Shown piece by piece: positions 56,764-64,000 of a DNA stretch of 64,000 nucleotides. The first letter of the stretch is position 1; every line of letters begins with the position of its first letter. The stretch comes from Palaemon carinicauda (lineage: Eukaryota > Arthropoda > Malacostraca > Decapoda > Palaemonidae). The DNA lies in assembly GCF_036898095.1 (NCBI RefSeq), contig NC_090751.1:72392313-72456312 (forward strand), in the 5' to 3' direction. A model generated the notes under the pieces. That model worked only from the letters and a program-made list of their open reading frames with translations, was not told where the DNA came from and did no database searches. Both the position numbers and the translations under genes were made by a program.

Positions 56764-57503
56764 ACACGCTTTCCCTAAGCGCATCCGCATGACGACATCG
56801 TCATCCTGGCTATGTTTTCAAATGCCCAATCATTAAAATTCCAATCTGGACAAGCTGCTGACACATCGCTCGCATCACAACTGAAATAAAGCTTTCTGAC
56901 AGAAGTTTCAAAACAGACACACTTCACACACAGTGCCTTTACACAACACTCAGATACTCTCATCTTGTGTTGTCCTATCTCTTTTGCTCGTACCTAAACT
57001 AAGCCGAACTCAAAATCTGGCAAACAAACAACAATTATTATAGGACATTTATTCATCCAAGCTGACCTACATCACACAAACAAAGGCTCTTGCGTTACCA
57101 ACACACCGCATTACCATCTCCTACTTCGCACTTTATAGCCCTAAGCCATGTAGGCCTGGGTCTTCCAGTTTTTTTAGTGCCTTGTGGAGCCCAATTAAAC
57201 ATTTGGTGAACTAATCTCTCTAGGGGAGTGCAACAACACATCACAGAAAACTAATATGAAAGCGAAATTTCCTAGTGCAATTACGAAGAGGGAAAATCAT
57301 TCCGATCTGATCTATGTTAAATCTCAAACAACAAAATATACAAGGTAGAAAACGTAAATTTACGTTAAAACTGAACGTTACAGAATTTCGCTAAATCACG
57401 TTAAACTTTATTCAGAACATAACAAATTCTTCATAACCTGTTGCTAAAGTCAACAAAAAAAAATCTCTTTATTCAATTTCAAAAGAAAAAGAAAAAACTT
57501 TAA

Positions 57504-60500
57504 CCCTGGATAGATACGATGGGTCGTTTGCGACCCCGAGTGTAAAAAAAAAAAAAGTTTTTCTCACGTGACTCACCCCTGTGACTGAATTTGTGGGTGA
57601 TCGACCTGCAGGAGGTGTCTCCCCTACACGCTCTAGTAGTGTCCAGATGTGCATTGCTGTAGCTGTACTCCTTCCCCGATTTCTGAGACGCGTCGGGGTC
57701 GTTCGCGTCCGAGTTTACCCTTCTTAGGTAGTTTGCATAATTATCAAAGTTATTACGTATTATGAAATTGTCGTAGAATGGTGCAACTTGTATAGGTTAT
57801 CAGTTGTGGAAAGTCTTGGTGGATTGTTTGGCTACCATGTGCATGTTTTTTTTTTTAGTTAAAATGTCGTTCATCACCACGAGGACCATTTTACCGCGAG
57901 TGCCCCTTTTTCATTTTTTTTCATTTTTTTGCCAAGTCATTTTTCCGTAAGATATTGCCAAATAGTGTCGTAAAACTTTTGCTTGTTTAGTGTTGGAAAG
58001 TGTGTCTAGATGATCTGGCTACCCATGCATGACTTTGTTTTTGTCAGATACGACGTAGTTATTGGTATATTGGGTATTTAACTGCGGTTACCAGTTTCTG
58101 TTTTTTTTTCAATATTTGTAAAAATTACTACGTAGTAAGGAATTGCCGTATATTATTCATTTTTTCTTTTCATGTTTATGTGTTAGAAAGTGTGCCTTGA
58201 TGGTTGGGCTAACACGTGCATGTCTTTTTTTTATCTGAGATGTCGTATATTAGAATGTCGGGCATTTTACCGCGAGTGTCCCTTTTTAATTTTTTTTCAT
58301 TTTTTTGCCAAGTAATTTTTCCGTAAGATATTGCGAAATAGTGTCGTAAAACTTTTGCTTTTTTAATGTTGGAAAGTGTATCTAGATGATCTGGCTACCC
58401 ATGCGTGATTTTGTTTTTGTCAGATACGACGTAGTTATTGGTATATTGGGTATTTAACTGCGGTTGCCAATTTCTACGTAGTAAGGAATTGCCGTATATC
58501 ATTGATTTTTTTTTCATGTTTATGTGTTAGAAAGTGTGCCTTGATGGTTGGGCTAACACGTGCATGTCTTTTTTTTTATCTGAGATGCCGTATATTAGAA
58601 TGTTGGCCATTTTTCCGCGAGTGCCCCTTTTTATTTGTTTTGCATTTTTTTGCTTAGTCATGTTACCGTGAGGAATTGGCAAGTAGTGTCGCAAAACTTA
58701 TATTTTTATAGTGTTGGAAAGTGTTTCTAGATGATCTGGCTACCCATGCCTATTTTTTTTTAGCCAGATATGGCGTATATATAAGTATGTGTTCGATTTT
58801 CCTGTGATTGCCATTTTTTCGTTTTTTCCCATTTCTTTCAAAATTACTACGTACTAAGGAACTATCACAGAGTAATATTTCATTTATATGTTTATTTGTC
58901 GGAAAATATGCCTTGATGGTTGCCTAGCACGTGGCTGAAATTTTTTTTTTCTGAAATGCCGTATATTAGAATGGCCATTTTTCCACGAGTGCCCCTTTTT
59001 ATTTGTTTTGCATTTTTTTGCTTAGTCATGTTACCGTAAGGAATTGGCAAGTAGTGTCGCAAAACTTATAATTTTATAGTGTTGGAAAGTGTTTCTAGAT
59101 GATCTGGCTACCCATGCCTATCTTCTTTTTTCAGCCAGATATGGCGTATATATAGGTATGTGTTCGATTTTCCTGTGATTGCCATTTTTTCGTTTTTTCC
59201 CATTTCTTTCAAAATTACTACGTACTAAGGAACTATCACAGAGTAATTATTCATTTAGATATTTATTTGTCGGAAAATGTGCCTTTATGGTTTGCCTAGC
59301 ACGTGGCTGAATTTTTTTTTTCTGAAATGCCGCATATTAGAATGTTAGCCATTTTTCCGCGAGTGCCCCTTTTTATTTGTTTTGCATTTTTTTGCTTAGT
59401 CATGTTACCGTAAGGAATTGGCAAGTAGTGTCGCAAAACTTATATTTTTATAGTGTTGGAAAGTGTTTCTAGATGATCTGGCTACCCATGCCTATCTTTT
59501 TTTTAGCCAGATATGGCGTATATATAGGTATGTGTTCGATTTTCCGGTGATTGCCATTTTTTCGTTTTTTCCCAATTCTTTCAAAATTACTACGTACTAA
59601 GGAACTATCACAGAGTAATGATTCCTCTAGATGTTTATTTGTCGGAAAATTTTGTTTACTTTTTTTTTGATTGAATATCATCAAATTTTTTTTAGCTAAA
59701 ATATTGTTTTACATTTTTTTTTTCGATTTTATTTCCCTTCAAAAAAATTTTTTTGGGTCAGAATTTTAATTTTATAGTCGTAAAATAATCGACAATTATC
59801 CAGCAACCCACCATACAATTTTTATGCATATCCAATAATAATTAGATTAGTAAATAACACCTTGAAATTGACATACCCTTCCTACATTTCAAGTGGCAGA
59901 TTAGGGAGTCTGAGTCAGTGTGGTTGGCGGCCATTTTGTGGACATATCCGAAGCGTAAGCTGCCCTATCTATATATATTCTTGTTCCCTATAGAATTTGT
60001 GATATTTTGGTATATTTTTACCTGCATAAATATCATATTATATATTAAATATATGTATTTTTTTACGAAATTTCTAAGTACTCAAAAAATTACCTTTAGA
60101 TATGGCCCCTGATATAAATGTAATTTACAAAATAATGAAGATTTTTTTTTTACATATTTCTATTTTAGGATAACATATGTTTATTCCCTAAAAAAATTAG
60201 CCACTTCCTATTTCATTTGGGTACCCAAAAAAATTCATGAAATTTGGACAAATTTTTTTGGCCAAAAAAAGTTACCCTTTTTTTCTCATTTCAGATCTTC
60301 ACCTCCATGGGTCTGACTTCATCCAAAATACATCAAGATGTGTCCTAAACATTCAAGAATCAATTCCTAAAAGGATTTGTGTATATATGTATAAACTTTT
60401 TTTTTATGAATTTTTATGTCAGGTCTTTTTTTTCTACTTAATTTTTTAAAATATTTATAATAAATAGTTTTTCTGCAGATGAGTAGTATTTATCTTTACA

Positions 60501-60652
60501 GTTGTTTTAAGCATTCATTGAAGTTTTTTTTGGCAAAAGAAAAAAGGAGGTTACTACAAAAACTGATTTTTCAAGAATTTTTTTTGGCGTCGGGGTCGTT
60601 CGCGTCCGAGTATACCCTTAAAGGGGTGTCCAAGGAGCGTACCTATCCAGGG
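57504..60652 (+). mobile_element. TTAA piggyBac-like element, copy 3 (complete, satellite-bearing)
   Basis: TTAA (57,500-57,503) then CCCTGGATAGATACGATGGG at the left end; CGTACCTATCCAGGG then TTAA (60,653-60,656) at the right. The TIR is CCCTGGATAGRTACG. Subterminal GTCGTTCGCGTCCGAG blocks recur at both ends. The ~3.15 kb interior is a satellite array plus ~1 kb of conserved non-coding-looking sequence; no DDE transposase. A non-autonomous element of the same family as 32,242-33,595 and 43,893-47,400. Confidence 0.85.
57720..59640 (+). repeat. Tandem satellite inside TTAA copy 3
   Basis: Same ~185 bp monomers and ~370 bp dimer period as 43,930-46,380, about ten monomers. GTTGGAAAGTGT recurs near 57,991, 58,369, 58,719, 59,081 and 59,455. 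The array differs from copy 2 in repeat number, as expected for unequal exchange. Confidence 0.9.
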
Positions 60653-60656
60653 TTAA

Positions 60657-63300
60657 AGAAAAAGTTTCTTACTTCCCTAAGACACTTAAGGGGCAAACTG
60701 TCCTATCTACTTTACTCACAACGGCTGAAATACCGAACAACCAAAACTCATACAGATACTCCAACTTGCACGGTCACTCGAGGAAACACATTCATCCCGA
60801 ACCTGATTCCCCTAAGAATAGGTAGTAACAGTTGACTCTGTAACAAACCAAGACAAGAAGGTCGTAACTGAATTCCAGTCATTAGCCAAAAATCCAATTC
60901 TCTCTCATCATATCCACAGAACTATCTCAGAAAGCTCTCACACCATCAGACATAAAGAAACAAATTATCGTTTAGCCATTCCCGCTCATTTTTTTTTTAT
61001 TCTGCGAACATATTGACGCCGCTCCTGCACGTGAGCAATCTCACGTCTCTCTCTCTCCGCGTCTCATACATTCCCATGCACGTATGCAAACGCAATTATT
61101 CACACACAGGGACTCACATGGGTCGAATTTGCTGACCCAAACTCTCCAACAATCATCAAAATCTTTCTACCTCGCATCTTTCTTGCATTTCTTAGCGAGC
61201 AAAGAACTTATAGCTAAAAACATCAGAAAAAGAAACAACCCCAAAAACATAGCATACAAGAAATACCGAAACCGAAAAAAAAAAAATTGGGCTCTAAATC
61301 TTGAAATTACGTCCTTAACTTATACACAAAACAGATATTCTGGCATAAACAAACTACACAAACAGAAAAAGAAAGCAAAACAGAAACTACACGTACAAAA
61401 CAAAGAGTCTCGTTTAATCTTTGAGACAAGTCACTGAGACTTACATAATTCTGAAGGGTAGTTAACTAGCCTCTTATTGGTCTTTAAACGTACACAAAGC
61501 CATTGAAATACTAGGCTCTGTATCATGGATTCACCAAATCATTTAATTACAATCAAAACCACCTTTTACGTTATACTTTGGCACCAAAAACACATCACTT
61601 TTTATTCTTTAACACAATTTGACATAAAACATAACTTTTTCTTATCAGACATCAATTAGCGAATGAAGGACAACAGTATGGCTACTCATCATCACTTTCT
61701 AACCCAAAGTTTATTCTGCTAATACGATTCCCTCAATACTCAAAAATAAGCAAATAATCTAACACCTCATTACATGAATCAGAGTTTATTGCTTGGCTAA
61801 GCTATTCTTCAACACACAGGGTGTCTGTCAAGGCTTATGCTGACATGGTGTCTAGTTCGCCTTGGTCACATGTTAGCTTATCAAAGCTTTTAACACTACT
61901 GCTAAAATTACCGTGTCACAAATATTGGGTTTTACACACATTCCGATCATTTACTTTATCCCTTGACACAAACAAACAATATTCTATGGCAACTTATTCG
62001 CCATTTCTCAAATATTTCAAATTACTTACTTGTTCTCGCGATTAAAAGAAACGCACAAATACATAAGAATTCAAATTCTCATTTTTCTATCATGTTGCCA
62101 AATAGTACCTAAAAACAATATTTTTTTTCATTTCTCACGATTTTTCCAAAACACACAATCCTATACAGTTAGAAAGCAAAGATTTAATTCTGACCTTTAA
62201 GTAAAGAGAAATTACGTTAGCTTTCTTTCCAACAAAAAAAAAAAAAAAGACTTATTCAAGATAAGCTCTTTAATAATGACTGTGACATCATAATGCTTAC
62301 TCAGTGAATTCACACATCATCACATTTGCTTCATTAATTTTCGCTTACACTCAAAGCGGCCGGACTTTTAACACAAACATATTTATGTTCCCTGATAAAT
62401 CATTTAACATCACTTTTTCAAAATTATTTGTTGACAATGCTCGGTGTCATTAATCAGACCGAACACTGGTAAACAAATCACTTATGACACACTGCAACTA
62501 AAAGAAACTAAATGCAAGATTTATAAATCTTCTACGAGACATTACTAATTACTTAACAACTGTTAACAACTGAACTTACTTCTGTTATTACGTTAATAAG
62601 CTTAACTTCATTAATTAGGATAATCTCAGACTAAAACTGACCAACAATAGCTTAACCTTCTTTTTAAATATCTCATAACGATCTAAGTAGGTTACTGATC
62701 GACAATGCGGAGTATGACGTAAGAAAAAATATTGACACAAATTTCCAAAATTACCAATGTACCTAATTTACATTTCTTTCTCCTTAATTTTACTAAGTAC
62801 ATACTCGAAAGGGACATCATAAAGAACTTCATAAATTACGTCTTAACACTGAACTTACAAACTTTCTACATTTCTTCTCTCGAATTGAATAACGTATCAT
62901 TGTTAACACAGAATTATCTCAACATGTGATTTTACTTCTTTTCCAAAAAAACACCTTTAACACGTTTGACAACGAAGGTCTAAAAAAACTACTACAAACC
63001 AAAGAATCTATGCAATGAAAACTTTAGTTCATACAGCATAAAGAACAATTTCCCATTTATCCACACAGCAACAAAATCAATTTGATTTTCTTCTTTTGTG
63101 AAAAGAAAAGTTAATCTTTACTGGAAGCTTTAACTCTGAAAACATTTTACTCGACTAGTTACTTTCTTCAATCAAAACCAGTGTTTTTTTTTTTTAACTT
63201 TAACATTACATAAAGAAAATGGAATGATAACCTTGTTACTCTACACACTTTTACAAAATCCCAAAACATATTAGTAAATCATAAAACTACAGATTTTGTA
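60657..63300. other. AT-rich region without a recognised gene
   Basis: No coding motif or repeat boundary that I can support. Open frames at 61,084-61,437 and 62,732-62,929 are Lys/Asn- or Leu/Asn-rich and look like composition effects. Short A- and T-runs occur at 62,235-62,250 and 63,186-63,196. Confidence 0.5.
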
Positions 63301-63309
63301 CAATGTTAC

Positions 63310-63880
63310 TTAAGTGTGGGTTGATTGCTGTGGGAAGCCTTGGGTCCCTCGCCCTACAGTAGCTGTCTGGGACCTCTTCCAGTTTTTGGGCTTTTCCTTG
63401 GCCTTTCTATCAATGCGCCCGCTGCTGCTGCTTCGACGGCAAAATCCTCTATTGTTAGGGCAATTAGAAGCACCCCAACTGTTTCTGTTGACAGGGTCCA
63501 TAGTAGGGTCCTCGGTCGCCATTTCGGATGGCAAGTTTCAATGCTGTTGCTCTCGAGACGGGAAACGGCAATTTTGGGTGTACATGAGGGCGTACTATCT
63601 TCTCTTCCAACAGGAACATTGTCGTGTCATCCTCTCGAGGATGGGTGTGTTTCCATTCAGTTTCCTCCCTTGGTTTCCGTCTGTTTCGGCCCGCTCGTCT
63701 CGACGGAAGGGTGCTAAGGTCTCCAACCTGCAGATCCTCCGTAGGTGACTGGTTCACAAAACTCCTGGCTGCTACTATTCTCCACATCATCGTCAGGATT
63801 TTATTCTTGATCTTTCTAAGGACATTCATTCGTCTTTTATCTTCTTTAGTAATGTTCTTCAACTTCTTTTTCTCCCACAT
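63310..63880 (-). CDS. Unrecognised Arg/Pro-rich protein
   Basis: The minus frame 63,880-63,464 (138 codons) has a Lys-rich start (KKKLKNITKEDKRRM), a basic block (LPSRRAGRNRRKPREETEW), and VSRATALKLAIRNGDRGPYY. An overlapping frame (63,534-63,310) continues with NCPNNRGFCRRSSSSGRIDR and a Lys-rich tail. The higher GC content and long open frame set it apart from its AT-rich neighbours. A nucleic-acid-binding gag-like role is possible from composition only. It may extend beyond the window edge on the upstream side. Confidence 0.4.
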
Positions 63881-64000
63881 TTTTCATTTCCGCTTCTCCC
63901 GAAATGTTTCTTTCTTGCTTCTCATGTTTCATCTTCATAAATCTTGACGTCTAAAGCCAATCATTTTGGTAGCTGCTGCACTTGATCTTTTGGTCATTAT

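Larger units (their letters stand above)
55100..57499. other. AT-rich region without a recognised gene
   Basis: Continuous with 60,657-63,300 if the TTAA element is removed. The only remarkable coding stretch is the unrecognised minus frame at 56,351-56,575. CT repeats occur at 56,718-56,761. Confidence 0.5.

Overview
This window looks like a stretch of a large, repeat-choked decapod crustacean genome (most likely a shrimp or prawn). I infer this from the very long AT/TA, CT, CA and TAA microsatellites, from several interspersed repeats I associate with decapod genomes, and from the families of retroelements present. I found no intact host gene, no tRNA or rRNA gene and nothing prokaryotic. 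Almost every readable protein segment belongs to a broken transposable element, so the window is best read as nested insertions of different ages.

Layout. 1-0.9 kb: Ty3/gypsy pol relic. 2.2-2.6 kb: C-terminus of an RTE-type LINE abutting an AT array. 2.6-4.85 kb: a MULE (Mutator-like) DNA transposon with ~240 bp terminal inverted repeats (TIRs), a putative target-site duplication (TSD) and a decayed FLYWCH/DDE transposase. 5-6.5 kb: microsatellites and a duplicated TAA-bearing unit. 7.0-10.9 kb: a broken, unnamed multi-copy gene of the 'FHGT ... HxEADTR ... VDSDVVV' type, cut at 10.91 kb by a ~7.9 kb DIRS-like element on the minus strand (gag, RT/RNase H, tyrosine recombinase) bounded by ~200 bp inverted arms. 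19-22.4 kb: RTE fragment, LTR fragments, and a TTAA-flanked foldback MITE. 22.8-23.6 kb: Penelope-like fragment with inverted arms carrying hammerhead-like motifs, sitting between TA arrays. 23.8-25.7 kb: a 1.9 kb transposon with CCGG TSD nested in the LTR of the next element.

25.7-43.9 kb is dominated by one Ty3/gypsy family in which the integrase zinc domain lies upstream of RNase H and RNase H is followed directly by the polypurine tract and LTR (the Gmr1-like order). Two copies in opposite orientation share the same loss of RT and integrase core. A third fragment keeps RT-RNase H-polypurine tract-LTR. Between them are a PIF/Harbinger deletion derivative, a TTAA-flanked piggyBac-like element, and foldback structures.

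43.9-47.4 kb and 57.5-60.65 kb are two closely similar copies of the same TTAA element, each stuffed with a tandem satellite (about 185 bp monomer, about 370 bp dimer). 47.4-50.4 kb is another decayed gypsy element, 50.6-52.65 kb a pair of inverted LTR-like arms around an envelope-like membrane segment, and 53.2-54.0 kb a gypsy integrase relic. 55-57.5 and 60.7-63.3 kb are AT-rich with no gene I can recognise; 63.3-63.9 kb has an unrecognised arginine-rich ORF. Functionally nothing here works as a pathway. The interest lies in element architecture, nesting order, shared deletions, and satellite capture.
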